A DNA stretch of 64,000 nucleotides from Blepharisma japonicum (Eukaryota; Ciliophora; Heterotrichea; Heterotrichida; Blepharismidae): NCBI GenBank assembly GCA_949751835.1, contig CATKHK010000001.1:248001-312000 (forward strand), read 5' to 3'. The notes beneath the pieces are model-generated. The model was given only the letters and a program-made list of their open reading frames with translations, was not told the origin of the DNA and did no database searches. The position numbers and the translations under genes were made by a program. Below are positions 21,656-34,407 of the stretch, piece by piece. Each line of letters opens with the position of its first letter. Position 1 is the first letter of the stretch.

Positions 21656-22381
21656 TTACATGTCTTCTAACTCATCCAAATTAAGTGTACTCTTTGAAAC
21701 AGACACAAATTTAGTTAAATCCCCATCACTTTCATCTGGTGTCATTCATTTTGACCGATAAATTGCTTTTTTTACCAATACTACGTTATAAAGCCAAACG
21801 CAACAGGCGTTTTCTTTTTTATTAAGGTCATTATAATGTCTTTCGAAAATCTCTGAGCTTATTTCATATTTACAGCGAAATAAATTCAGAAATTCTATTT
21901 CCATAAGACATATTGCCTCAACGTCCATTTCAGGAAACAGCTGGACGAATTCATAAGTGTCTAAGTGGTTCGCACTGAAAACTTTTTGTGAAGTCAATGC
22001 AGAAATGAACAGAATTTTCATCCAGTTGGATTCTCCAATAGGGATTTCTGCAATCTCCAGAAATCGCTTAATATAGATATATATTAATGAGCAGCATTCT
22101 GCATTAAGCTTCGCAGAATTGCACACATAGGATACAAAGTCCAAAATTGTCTTCCTGTCAAATTTTACTTTGCTTTGGCCACAGGCTAAGAAGTCTGCCT
22201 TAAAACTGTTACTGCAGCTCTCAGCTGGTAAACTGGTCTTTTTAGTGGAGTTTTTGGCGCTTTCACAGAACAGATCGTGCAAAATGAATGAAAGGGACTC
22301 AAATATCTCTTGCTGGCTAGGATAAATGCTGATTCGGCAATGATTGCTCTCGTGCTTGGTGTAGTTTATTTTTGATGGCAT
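21656..22381 (-). CDS. Pho80-type (P/U) cyclin
   Basis: This gives 241 residues when the TGA at 21748-21746 is read as Trp; the true stop is the TAA at 21656. The central region has the single cyclin box of the PHO80/PCL group: VSYVCNSAKLNAECCSLIYIYIKRFLEI, then the signature NWMKILFISALTSQKVF, and an ending in MEIEFLNLFRCKYEIS. Such cyclins partner Pho85/CDK5-like kinases in nutrient or polarity control. The N-terminal 70 residues are unlike known domains, and a short acidic tail ends the protein. Confidence 0.88.
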
Positions 22382-22984
22382 ATTTTATATTATGAGTCAT
22401 CAATTTGGATTATAGAAAAAATGAGAAGGCTTTGATTCTCAGGAATTCAAAATTATTTAAATTACAACCAGGTATAATTGTTACCTTTTGGGCTTAATGA
22501 ATAATTTATTTGGGATAAATGGAAAATCTTTTTAAAAAGGTTCGGTTTTATTTTTTGGGACATTAATTCTTCTGAATGCTGCTATTAAGAAAAGAGCTCA
22601 TTTATAAATCCGATAGAAGTAGAGATGAATTTTCCGAAATTTCTGACTAGGATAAAAATTTTGAAGTAAAAGACTGCTGAATTCAAACACTGAGCTAATT
22701 CCGAATACGAAGTGCCATTTATTTAAAAGGTAAATTTCATACTAGCCCATTTTGATTAATGAATAAAACAATTAGAGTTTCGAGATTTTATGACAAATTT
22801 GAGAAGTGTCAGCCATTCTGAAATCTTATTAGAAACAAAATCTTTAATTTATAAATGATAAAACTACTTAAGATTTTTCCAAAGAATTTGTGAATAACTT
22901 TCGTGACATATTAATTATCAAATGTCAATATTTAAGAAAATTTTAGAAAAAGTCTCCCAAAAGTGAGAAAAGACTACATGAAAA
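22382..22984. other. Intergenic, no gene seen
   Basis: About 600 bp of AT-rich spacer between divergent starts. No repeat or RNA gene recognised. Confidence 0.5.
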
Positions 22985-23731
22985 ATGACTATTGTTGTTG
23001 GCAGCGCCGTAACGATTGCACTTATTCTGATCTTTGCCAGTCACCGCAAAAAAGCAGCCCCAGCTTTACATTCCACACCACAAAATTCCAAAAAAATTGA
23101 ATCTCATCAAATCGATCCTTTTACCCCAAGTTCTGATCTTTCTGCTGAACTGAATAAAAAACTCCTAACCAAATCCTCTTTGTTAAAAATTCTGCACCTT
23201 GTAAATGAAAAACTACGCCAAGATTTCGTAAAAATTATATAGAAGCCTATCAAAGAGCAAAATCGGCACGAAAGACGAAAATTGAAAAAAAGTTCCCAAG
23301 AAACCTATCAAGAATTTCTTAAATCTTCAATTTCTGATGAACTAAAATTTACTGAACAAGTTTTAGAGGGAGTATTGACGGAATCTCAAATTAATAAAGA
23401 AAAATTTAATGAAGCTTTAAAACTATATCAAGAAGATGATGAAGTTATAGGCTGCATAAATAGTTCAGAGTTCGAAGCAAGCAGAGGTTTATTGCCTAAA
23501 TTAGAAATTTGTGAAGAAGTTCTAAATTTTGAGCTTGAATATTGGAACGAAAAATCCTCAAATAACATTACCACACAAGCGAAGCTAGAAAATAAATACA
23601 TTCTAGAAGACGAAGTCTTAGAGAAATGGGGAGCAGAGATAGGAGATGTTCATTTATTAGCAAAAAACAGTAAAGAAAACAGAAAAAAACTTTTCGGGTT
23701 ATATAATAAAGTAAGAGAAATTTGCCCATAA
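22985..23731 (+). CDS. Membrane-anchored helical protein, unknown
   Basis: The frame is closed by a TAG at 23240 unless a 15-nt intron (23228-23242, GTAAAAATTATATAG) is removed; splicing joins two long frames into 243 residues. Residues 1-18 (TIVVGSAVTIALILIFA) form an uncleaved signal anchor followed by basic HRKKAA, which predicts a cytoplasmic body. The rest is helical and Glu/Lys-rich, partly coiled coil. No family recognised. The stop lies 21 bp before the next gene in the same orientation. Confidence 0.78.
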
Positions 23732-23752
23732 TTTAAACTAAAACGATTAAAA

Positions 23753-24613
23753 ATGGGATGCTTATGGTCGCGAAACAAATGGGAACAAGAAGAAATGCTT
23801 ATCGCAGATGCTGAAGAGTGCTTAAAATTCAAAAGAAAACACTGTAAGAAAATTGTATCTGTTTTACATAGAATGTCTAAATATTTTCATATGAACCCAA
23901 CCCAGTTTGAATCAGCTTTAAAGGAACTAAAAATAGAAGCTGACGAAGAAGCGATGAAATTTTTTGAATTATTCAAAGGAGATCCTAGAGATTCTTATTT
24001 TTTTAACAATTTAGAAGAAAAACCGAAGTTAAAAGACGATGAATATTTGTATTCAACCAAAAAATTAAGTATCTTAGCTATCTTTTTTGGAAAAGGAAAT
24101 GTTAAAGAAAAGATTAATACGTTATTTTTTATATATGATATTGATCTTTCAAAAAAATTGTCACAAAACGAGCTAATGGCAATGCTGAAAGACATCGTAG
24201 AAATATCTTTGCACCATCTTCCAAGATTAGCGACTGTAAAATACCCAAATAAGATGAGTGAAATTATGAAATACAGCAAATGCTTAAGTAAAATGCAAGA
24301 AGGGCTCATAGAGTATTTTAAATACTTGCTTTGTGGGTTTCGAACAAGAGAAATTAACCTCCATGAGTTTGTCGAAGCTTTTGAACAAGAAGAGCTAAAA
24401 ATGATTTTAAATGCTGCTCAAATAAGAAAATTTGCGATAAAGGCATATGAAGAAGCATTAATCCAGAAAGTTGAGAGAAAAAACGAAAGTCAGGTAGATC
24501 CAGATGAAATCCAAGTCCAAGAAATTACTCTTGAGAGACGTCATACCACTTGGAATAAACGTAAAATCCGCAAAAAATTCAATAAGAAAAAAACAACTGA
24601 CGTCCCAATTTAG
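23753..24613 (+). CDS. Acylated EF-hand-like protein
   Basis: A 286-residue protein that starts MGCLWS, a probable myristoylation (Gly2) and palmitoylation (Cys3) signal. Residues 100-210 have the spacing of an EF-hand sensor. One loop is recognisable, DIDLSKKLSQNE (about 125-136), with Asp at 1 and 3 and Glu at 12 but no Gly at 6. A second possible hand (residues 185-205, TREINLHEF) is degenerate. The layout recalls neuronal calcium sensor/CBL-type proteins, here with weakened calcium ligands. A strongly basic tail (KRKIRKKFNKKK) could bind membrane lipid. The stop is 19 bp from the stop of the facing kinase gene. Confidence 0.72.
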   Translation: MGCLWSRNKWEQEEMLIADAEECLKFKRKHCKKIVSVLHRMSKYFHMNPTQFESALKELKIEADEEAMKFFELFKGDPRDSYFFNNLEEKPKLKDDEYLYSTKKLSILAIFFGKGNVKEKINTLFFIYDIDLSKKLSQNELMAMLKDIVEISLHHLPRLATVKYPNKMSEIMKYSKCLSKMQEGLIEYFKYLLCGFRTREINLHEFVEAFEQEELKMILNAAQIRKFAIKAYEEALIQKVERKNESQVDPDEIQVQEITLERRHTTWNKRKIRKKFNKKKTTDVPI

Positions 24614-24632
24614 ATTATTGTTTTTAAATTAT

Positions 24633-26387
24633 TTAATTTCATTTTGCTGTTACAACTCGAGGTGAACTCCAGTTAAAAACTGAAGGAGAAATATTTAAGT
24701 CTATTTCCCAATTTTTTACTTTTTCACTATTAATAATGTCTTTTGTTTTTGGCCTATTCTTCGTAGAGCAAAGCCACCAAACTAGCTCACATTCAGTTTG
24801 CCCCCTTTCAATGGTTTCAATAGGAAAACTCGCTTGGTTTTTTAAAATTTTGGATCTCTCACTTCTATTCATTTTTGGGCATAAAAGTTCTAGTAAAATT
24901 TTGCCAAGCTGATATACGTCTTTTTGTCTGTTTTCCTTAATAAGTGAGCCTGATTTCTCCTCATCACTGAAATTATGCAGCTTAAAATCACCAATTTTCA
25001 CGCTTAAATCATCGTTTAAGAATATATTTGATGACTTTAAATCTCCGTGAGCTAGTTTTTGGCTATGAATGCTATGGACTCCCTTTACAATTTGTCTGAA
25101 AATCTTATAAGCACTGACCCTATCACATTTCCCTTCATTTTCAATCCACTTGTCAAGTGAAATTCCTGACATAAACTCAGTTTGTATATATAAGTAAAAT
25201 GTCAGATATGCAGAATTTTCTTCTGAAAAATCAAAGGAAGGAGATGTAAAATTATCTGGGGCGGAGGCTTCAATCCAAGAACTATAATACCGCTTTAAAT
25301 ATCTTGAATGGAGTTTTGACATATGTAAAACCTCTTTAAAAAGCTTGTGCTCTTTAATGTTTTCTTTTATCCCAATATGAAGCTCAACCACTTTTACTGC
25401 ATAAAGGTGCCCATCCAGCCTATGCCTTGCTTGATAAATCTGCCCAATTTTGCTTTTTCCAAGTTGGCCGACCATTTCAAAGGAGTTTGCGAATTTGCCA
25501 TCTTCAAGGATTTTTGAGTATTTTTGCATTTCTTGCTCTAGGTCTTTGTTGAGGTTGGATTCAGAAAATGACCCAGAGTAGTGGAGGACTAAATTCGTTG
25601 ATTTGTTAGAATTAGTCCATTCAGGCATCGAGAGCTGGATTTCAGTTATAAGGCTTTCTGAGTCAATTGTGCTTTTTGAGTCATTATCAAATAAAAATCG
25701 ACTGTAGTTGCTTTTTATAGGAGACGCTGACATGAAATCTAGGAAACTAGGAGTAGCTGGATCTGAATTCGTCTCATTTTCTTCTAATGCTAAATCATCT
25801 TCTTCTATATCAAGTATAAAGCTTGTATCAATTTCCTGAATTTCTTTGGTCTTTTCACATTTCTTCAGCTTTTTTCCAATGAAAAATCCAAAAATTACCG
25901 CAATGCTGATCAATATTCCCATGAGCCCAGTCTCCCATGAAACGTCTGCAAACAAGCTGGCATTTTTCGGCAAATTTTTGAAATTTTTTTCATTTTCATC
26001 GTTCGGTGATATTGTGAATTGTAAAATATTGTACAGGGATGATTGGGATTGGGCTTGCAAAATTTCTGCATTTTTTAATCTGCGGAAATTAAAAGGAGAT
26101 AAAGCCGGAAGAAGGAAAGAGGATTTAAAAGTTGGGGATCTCTTGTCGTAATTGAGGTAGAAGACATTAAGTTTTGTATATTCGGGAAATTTATTTTGAC
26201 ACGCTAAATCACCTTGAAGAGATTTAGCTTTTGTTGATAATTGGTTGGAATTGGTTGCAAAGCTTTGAAAATTTTGTTCTCACTGCAAATTTTTTACTGA
26301 AGTTGGGTTTAATATAAGGATGTAAAAAATCGCAACAGCACTGATTATGAATACAAAGCAAGATATCCTTGAAGAAAATATTCTCAT
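24633..26387 (-). CDS. PERK/PEK-like transmembrane protein kinase
   Basis: This gives 584 residues from the ATG at 26387 to the TAA at 24633; TGA-Trp occurs at 26282-26280 and just before the stop. Order: N-terminal hydrophobic signal (about 8-25), a lumenal part of some 125 residues, a membrane helix (GLMGILISIAVIFGFFIG, about 154-171), then an acidic linker and a kinase domain from about 300. Kinase motifs: GQLGKSKIGQIYQARH, YAVKVVEL (ATP lysine), HGDLKSSN (catalytic Asp kept) and IGDFKLHNF, where the DFG glycine is Lys. The block YYSSWIEA...YLYIQTEFMS is like the eIF2-alpha kinases PERK and GCN2. The type I layout suggests an ER stress sensor; the DFK change makes activity uncertain. Confidence 0.8.
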
Positions 26388-26774
26388 GCTCTGGATAATT
26401 GCTTTATAACCCATTTTTAACAGATACTTTTATTTGGACCATTTTAAATGCTCACCTAAATTTTGTTTATCTTCTCAATTAATTGCCTTAAAATATAATA
26501 TTCTTATTTTCCATAATATCAACTAGTTGTATTTCTTCTACCCGTTAACTTACTATGTAAGTTTCTTAATATTACTTTGTGCCTTCTACCATTTTCCATT
26601 AATTTATATTCCTCAGAATTTGGACTTAATTAGTTTCACTTCTTAAAGTTCTTCAATATCTAAAATAAAACTCCAAGCGTCTTTTAACTTAGCAGTTATT
26701 AATACCTACTATTTATGGCCCAATTTAGTTTAAATCCTAAGTCGCCTTAAAATTTTAAAAATTTCCATAATAAA
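26388..26774. other. Intergenic, no gene seen
   Basis: AT-rich spacer between the divergent kinase and Piezo genes; probably holds both promoters. Nothing else recognised. Confidence 0.5.
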
Positions 26775-29700
26775 ATGATAGAAGAATGCTTGAATTTTAT
26801 TCTATTTTTATGTGGGACTTTAAAACCCTCAGGACTATCTGCAATTTATTTGGCATTTGGCATATTAATTTGGCTTATTCTTCTGCTTACAGTTCAAGTT
26901 CCACGTGCTGTTTACAAATATCTAGGCATTTCTAGTGTTTTACTGAATTTATGGAAATTAGTTATGCTAATTATATTTTATTCTGATAAAAATTCAACAT
27001 TTTTCTCTGATCACAAAGAAATTCTGAAAATTTTAGGAGTTTTTTATCATGACACAAGTGAGCTGAACTATGTGTCTGCCGCATCTTTTTATCCTGATTT
27101 AATTGCATTTCTTGTTAGTTTAATTGGGTATTATTACGGAAATACAAAACTTAAACTCAGCAACAATTTCAGAAGGATGCTTAATTTATTTTTGACTTTT
27201 TCAATGGTGATGGCAAGCTGCATTTCATCATTTTCTTTTGTGAATGTACTTTATATAATTATAGCAATGTATTGGGTTTTAACTTGAAGCTATGGAATTT
27301 ACCCTAGGTTATATCAGCTAGGATGTAGAGTTATATCAGTAGTTACATTGTTACAGATCCTTAGCTCTTATCTCTATAATATGGTTCTAGATAACTATTT
27401 TTCTTCTGTTGACGCGATTCGCTATGGAATTATCCTACCAACTTACAGTGACTATTTTAATTTTTTTGTCGTTTTTGCGTTGCATGGATTTTCTACTGTT
27501 TACGCAAGAAGAGCTTTATTGAATCCAGACGAGCATAGAGCTGTTTTAATACAGCCTGAAGAAGAAATTAAAGATAATGAAGAAAAAAATTTCAATTCAA
27601 CGCTTGGAGATGAAGATTTAAATGAATCTGTTCCTTTTGAGTTATCCAGATCTCTATTACAAGCTCCAAAACCGTCTTTAGAAGAATTTTCAAGAGAGTC
27701 TCAGATACCTGAAGTTTTAAAGCCAACTTCTCCACCTAAAAACAAAATGAAAATTTCTAAAATTCCTCTTCAAATTATCAAATTTATTTATGCCGTGATT
27801 TTTTCATTTGCATTTCTATACTTAGTAGCTCGATTTTTACTATTTTTATGAATTTTTCATTACATGAGTATCTTAGGATGCTTTGAGATGCTGTGACTTT
27901 TTTATTCTTTTATAGATGACGATGATAGTCGAACAATAAAAACCGTCAGGTTTATCTTATGTCCAATGCTAGTTATTCAGTTTTTTACTACTTATGTGCT
28001 TAATATTTTTGATGTTAACCCTAATAGTCAGTATGGATTCCCTAAGCTAGTTTTTCCTGCACTTGATGTAGGTTTTCAACTTGCAACTATTTTTTTATTT
28101 TTATACCTCACAAGATCAATCCGTAAAATGATCAAAAAGCAAGCGAAAACAGATGGAAACTCGTCTTGGGACATGCTTTTAACCATAGTTTTGCAGAACG
28201 CTGACAAATTTTCTATAAGTGTTTTATTTGTAGTCGGTCTCTCGGCTATAAATTTAGTGCACACAGGATTTATGATAATTTGTTTGTTTTTTATGCTAAA
28301 TTTTAATTTAGCAAAAAAATTTTGGATTGTTCTGGTGATTTATACAATGAGCGTTCTTTTCATCAGATATTTATGGCTGCTTATTTTATCTCTTATTAGT
28401 AAAGACAGCTTAAATGAGACAGTGCTGGATTTCATTGGCCTTCCTATAGAAAATAGTGCTGAAGATGACAAGGTAAATATCCTTCCTTATGATTTTTTAG
28501 TATGGGTGCTATTATTTTCAGCAGCCATGCAGTTAAGGGCTTACAAGGCAACTATGTTTTCTTTAGTTTATCATGAGTTTACAAGGGTAGAAGTTGCCAA
28601 AAATCAACCATTTATAGTGAAAACTATTATGAAAATATATAGATGGTATTATAGACTAGAAATGTGGGCAATTTATCTGTTTATCTTTATACTGTTTTTA
28701 ATAGCAAAATTAAATTGACTAAATTTTGCAAGAATGGCTTTAGGATGTGGATATTTGTTTATTCATTTATACGGCAATTTGAATGAAATTTCCAAAAATT
28801 ATATGAAAATTAAGTCTATATGGCCTATAATTGTGTATTATAGTGGAGTTTTATTAGTTATCAGATACGTCTATCAGTTCATTCCTTTTATAAAAGCTAT
28901 TACAAATTATAATTTTCCTTTCATAGGGCTAGAGGTTTATAGCTCGAGTGATTTATATGAGAGCATGGTCACCGATTGCCTACTTTTGATTTTTACTGTA
29001 TTAGGCTCCAGATCTCATAAAAAAGATGATGTAAAATTTCGACCATCTCAATCTGACCAATTTGAAGATGTTGGACTTATACAAGGACTTGTCCAAGCTA
29101 ATATGTCTATAATTGAGCAAGATATTGGCCAAAATGCTTATTTTAAATTTATTCATCCTTGGTTTCAGCTTATAATCTTTTTCACGGTTTCTATATTGGC
29201 ATCGCAGTGGAAGCTCTCGATTTCTATGGGAGCTTATATTGCTATAATAGAAATTTATTATTTTTACAATACTTTATATATGTCAGAATATATCCAAAAA
29301 AAATCATCTCTAGACTCTGAAAAAGAGCATAGATATCGCTCTTTATTATGAGCGGCTTTATTTACAGCCACTCTATGCAACTTAATCCTCTCTTACTTAG
29401 GATTCATTATAAACAAAGATTTCATGGGCGATAATTCTGATAACATTTTATGGTTTTATGTGTGGATCGGATATGAGCAGCCTGATGAAAGTTTTCTAAT
29501 AAAAAATTGTTACGGGTACTTAATATTGCTGATTTTTCTCGTAATTGAAAGACATTGTCTAGAATTTATTTTGTTTGAAAAAGTTCTTTTAAGTGATGAG
29601 GAAAAGCTCCAGGCCAAGAAAAGCAAAAGCCTTACGAAATTTTTGAATTTTTTAAGAGTATTAGCAGAAGCATTAGTCCCTATGTTTATTCTTTTAATTG

Positions 29701-32700
29701 CGTTTAGCAAATTAACATTTGTTAGTGTGATTTATGTGATTGGGGTATTTTTATCAATTTTATTAGGAACGACTTTTACAAGAACAAAATTTTTAAATTA
29801 TTTATTGCTCGCCATGACACTTGTGCAGTATGCTTTACTTGTCGGAAATCTGCAAAATAAGAATTCTCCAACCTCTTTGCCTGTTGACAGTCCAATTAAT
29901 GTTCCATGGTATCCGCACAAAACATGGGAAAACGATGATGTTCCAGTATTTTTTGGCTTAGGAACCAGCATAGGCCAGTTACATAGCATTATATGAGATT
30001 TATTAACTCTATTATTTTTATATATCTATTATACATTTCTATCAGCCAAAGAAAATGAGCTTGAATTGCTTGGTGATGAGGAAGAAGTGGTAGATTTATC
30101 AAGTTCAGAAAAGAGTCAGAGACAGAGCGAAAAAGAAAAAGAAAAAAGTGAGGAAAGCAAAAGCGATGAAGAAGAACAAAAAATTGAAGCAGAAAAGCTT
30201 GATATTTTTAAAGACTCACACTCTCTTGAAAAGATTGAAGAAGCTAAAGACACTTCGCTGGAGTCTTCTAGCTCGAATAGCTCAACTGGATCTATTGACA
30301 GATTTTTAGAAGAATCTAAACAACAGCATTCAAGAGTCCCTAGTGCAGCCCCTGCTAGAAGTGAAGCTTCCCACCATTCACTTCCTCAGATCCTCCCTCA
30401 AGCAACCAGCAACGTATCAGAAGTCAATAGGAATTCTCAAGAAATCCCATTTGGTACTTTTGATACTGCTAAATTTGACATCCCAAAGTCAGAGCCCTCA
30501 AAATTCAACAAAGAAATTCTTCTGAAATTTAAAAGCGCCTTTTATAACTCTTCACATTTCCTTATCCTCCCAATAGTATTGTTATTTATTTCTCAAAGCC
30601 ATGGCTTGATATCTGGTGTTTATTGTTTATTCTGCTTAATTTTTATATACAAATCGAATGAAATTATAAAAAGTGAGAAAAGCTGAAATCAGTATCTGAA
30701 AATCTTGAGGAATTATTTTTTGATTTTTATGCTTATAGATCTGACGCTGCAGATTATTTATCAATTACCAGTTGAAGAAATGCATTCTAGCAGCACAGCA
30801 ACAGATTGGGTTGAATCAGCTGGTCTGATGCAACTATGAACAGCTGGTGGCAATAACCCAGACGATGCAGGAAACAAACAATTAAAAATAAATTTCAAAA
30901 TTTTTACTTTTGCATTCCTCTACATGATGTACAGGATGATGAAAAGTAAAGATTTTACTGAACATATGAAAAAACAACGGCAAAGCTTATTAGAAGAAAG
31001 CAGAAAAATAGGCCTAGAAATAGCTCATTATTTCAATGATAAAAGGATTGAAGAAAATAAATCCTATCAAGAAAAGCGTAAAAGGTTTGAAAATGAGTTA
31101 TTAAAACTTGACCAAAATGTCAATAAATGAAGCAAAAAGTTTTATGGAAGTGAGAGCAAAAAAAGCTCTATTGGGTATATGCTAAGGCAAAGAGATAGAA
31201 GATTCACCTCAAAAATAAGATTTTCAAGGGCAAGCGGCATTGGTCAGCCTCCTTCTTCTACAGCTCCACTTGAAGCTGTGGTAACCGAGCAAAAAGAATC
31301 CTTTAAAATCCGCTTCCAAAACCTGCTTATAAACTTGATAAATCCTGTGATTTTCAAAAACTATATCAAAAAGCTTAAAGAGCACGAAAAGAAAAATGCA
31401 TCACAGGATGTATCTCCTATTAAAATCGAAGAAATAAAGTTTACAGACTCTTCACCTATGGGAGAGCAAGATGAGTTGGAAGAAGAAGTCAATCTGAAAG
31501 ATGATTTACCAATGCAAAGAGCTGAATATGACTTGACATGGAAAAATTATATTGTGCTGATAGCATATGCAATTGCAAGTAACACTGAATATTTAGTGAT
31601 TTTGTTTTTCTTCGTGAATCATTTTGTATATGCCAGTTTGGAGTCAGCTGTTTTTCCTTTATCTGTTCTAGGCTATGCAATGCTTGAATATCCTCGACCT
31701 CCTGCTAGGTATTTTAGATATATGCTTTTATATACCATAATTGTCTTTTTTATCAAATACTGCTTACAATTCCAGCTGTGAGGATATGTATTCGAAAACT
31801 TAGATAAATATGAAGACACATATAAAATTGGTTTTAATCTTGCTTCAAATACTTATAGCCAAAATTTATTTGTTTATATTTTCTGAGATGTTGTAGTTAT
31901 GCTTTTACTGATTTTCCATGAATATTATTTACTCAGAGTTGGGCTATGGCCACATACAGAATTTGATTTAGAAAGCTTAAAAGAAGCCAAAAAAAGAAAA
32001 CTCTTAGAAATGGCTAGCGAAGAAACAATTGAGCAGTCACAAATTCAAATTCGACCATTTAAAGAGCCTCAAAGATCGTTTTATCAAAAAATCCGAGCTT
32101 TTTATGGAAGACTATTACCAAGAAACAAGGAAGAAAAACCTGGCTGAGACTTATACACCCCTACAGTGCTTGCCCAATTACTTATCTTTTTATATATTTT
32201 ATGCTTTTTTTCTGATATGGATGGGCAAGCTACAAATATATCAAGATCCTTTGCGTAATATTTATTTAGTGCCAATCAATTTTCTGGAAGAATGGTCATA
32301 GCTCTGATTTTACAAATGGCAGCAATCATTTTCGAACGTTTTTTATATTTGACTCGTACATCTCAAGCATTAAAATTAGCCTTATTACGATTAAGTAATG
32401 TAAAGAACGAAGAAATTTGTCAAATACAGTGGGACAGACCTTTACAAATAAAATTACTGTGACATATTTTGCTCCTTTTGACTATTCATTGGCTCGTTTT
32501 TTGGTATTTTCCACTATATGGCAATTATATGATGGTGGGAGAATATAACTGCCAAAGCAAATATGATAACGAGAGATGCAACAATTTTCAAATAAATTAC
32601 TCGCTAGAAGGCTTTTATGTCCTTTATATGATTTATTTCATAATAGCTTCTTTACAAATCCAGCATGGTCTGCCAAGCTTTAGAACTGGATCTTTTCCTT

Positions 32701-33959
32701 TACAAAGAAATGTATCAAGTGGATCTCGCTATGGGTTTTTATTGTATAGAGGATTGCCGTTCATATTTGAATTAAGGACATTGATAGACTGGACAGCGAC
32801 AAAAACTTCGTTAGATATTTTTCAATGGTTTAAGTTCGAAAATATATATGCCCGCCTTTATGTGACACAAGTATCACAACGGTGATATGGCTCTCACGTC
32901 CGTGGACAGCCTATAAAAAAAGGCAATAAAATAGCGAATGGTTGCATTGTATTGATCTTTTTATTGTGTATCATACTAATGCCATTACTAATATTTAGCT
33001 CTCTCAATCCTATTATAGAATCCAATGGTGTGAAATCATTAAGCGTAGAAATAGGAACAATTGTGGATGACAATAATTATTTTCGGCTATATTTAGCTTC
33101 AAGAGTTAGCGATATGCATTATATTACTACAAAAGAATGAAATGAAAACAAATTTAATAAACTCAGAACTATACAAGCTGCAGATAAAGACCTCATGCAG
33201 ATTATAGTGATGCCTACAAGTGCAGATACTGAGTGAAACATGACACCACCAAGTCAGCAGCAGCTATGCAATTCTCTGGTAGATGCCTTGGGGCCTAAAA
33301 AAACTACGATTGAACTGCAAATTACTTATACCTTCGTCAGAAAATACCCACAAACTGTCCAAAGAATATCTGAAGAGGTCTCATATCCTTTATCCACTGA
33401 GCAAATCTTGGATTTAAATAGCGTAATTTGCCTAGGCTTTACCAACAGCTTTTCATATGAGAAATTCGAACGAGTTATATATAGGCTTCCAAGTGCGGGA
33501 AGTAGCATTTCACCTGACTCAATTGAGGCTACTAACAGTTTACCATATGATTTAGTTATGAATTTAAATAAAACAGATACTAATGGCTTATTCTGGGAAG
33601 TCGGGTTTATGGACTCTTCTAAAAATTTTGTAGGGATGAATATTGTTACTATCAGTGAAAATTATAGTCCTGTCGCTTTTGGATTTTCTGTCATAACCTT
33701 TTATGTATCTGTCGTATGGCTCCTAGGTAGAATTATAAGGTCAACATTGGCAAGTGGAGGGAGTACTGGAGTGTTATTAACTGATATGCCTGATCCAGAG
33801 CCATTAATCAATTTGTGCTCTGGGGTTTATCTGAGTAGAATGACTGGAGATTTATTGAGAGAAGAAGAACTGTATTATGAGTTAATTGATATTTTGAGGT
33901 CGCCTGAGGTTACAAAGATGCTGACAGGAAGAAGCTCAATAAAAGAAAAAAATGATTAG
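26775..33959 (+). CDS. Piezo mechanosensitive ion channel
   Basis: A single 2389-residue protein once about sixteen TGA codons are read as Trp and the 15-nt intron at 32255-32269 (GTAATATTTATTTAG, phase 2) is removed; all twelve fragments share one frame. It has dozens of hydrophobic helices, as expected of the Piezo blade repeats. The C-terminal pore module is unmistakable: PFIFELRTLIDW, then FENIYARLYV, then RGQPIKK and ILMPLLIFSSL. An extracellular cap follows (about 2060-2300), then an inner helix and the cytoplasmic end PDPEPLINLCSGVYLSRMTG...LRSPEVTK. Animal Piezos are 2500-2900 residues. It should form a trimeric stretch-gated cation channel in the cell membrane. The gene ends with TAG. 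Confidence 0.96.
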
Positions 33960-34407
33960 AATGATATGATAAAATAATTTCTTGCATAATTATTAAGGAC
34001 ATGGATGGCTGGAAAATCATCAATTAAGATCAATAATAATTATTAATTTAATTTCTCTTTAACCTCAAATTTTGAATTATTTATAAAAATTGAAGAGAAT
34101 TCAGAGTAAAGAAACTCAATAGAATTTGGAGGAGCCTAAAAAAATTCAGTAATTTCTTAATAAATTATAAGAATTAAAAAAATAAACCAGATAATTTCTA
34201 AAGCTTATGTTCCAATGCTGAATAATATATTTTATTTAAAATGGGATTTGGTTGCAAAGAATTATTATTACTATTTACAAATATTCTGATTGAAAATCCG
34301 GCATTCTAATTTAAAAAAAACAAAGCTCGACATATGGAAAATTTTGTTTAATATAATATTTATAGAAGTCTCCACAAATGCAAAATCCTAATACTAATAA
34401 TTAATAA
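33960..34407. other. Intergenic, no gene seen
   Basis: AT-rich spacer between Piezo and the DUF229 gene, both plus strand. No feature recognised. Confidence 0.5.

Noticed and set aside
26775-33959. A row of a dozen separate same-strand membrane-protein genes
   Set aside because: All pieces are in one frame and are separated only by TGA codons and one 15-nt intron; joined they give one Piezo.
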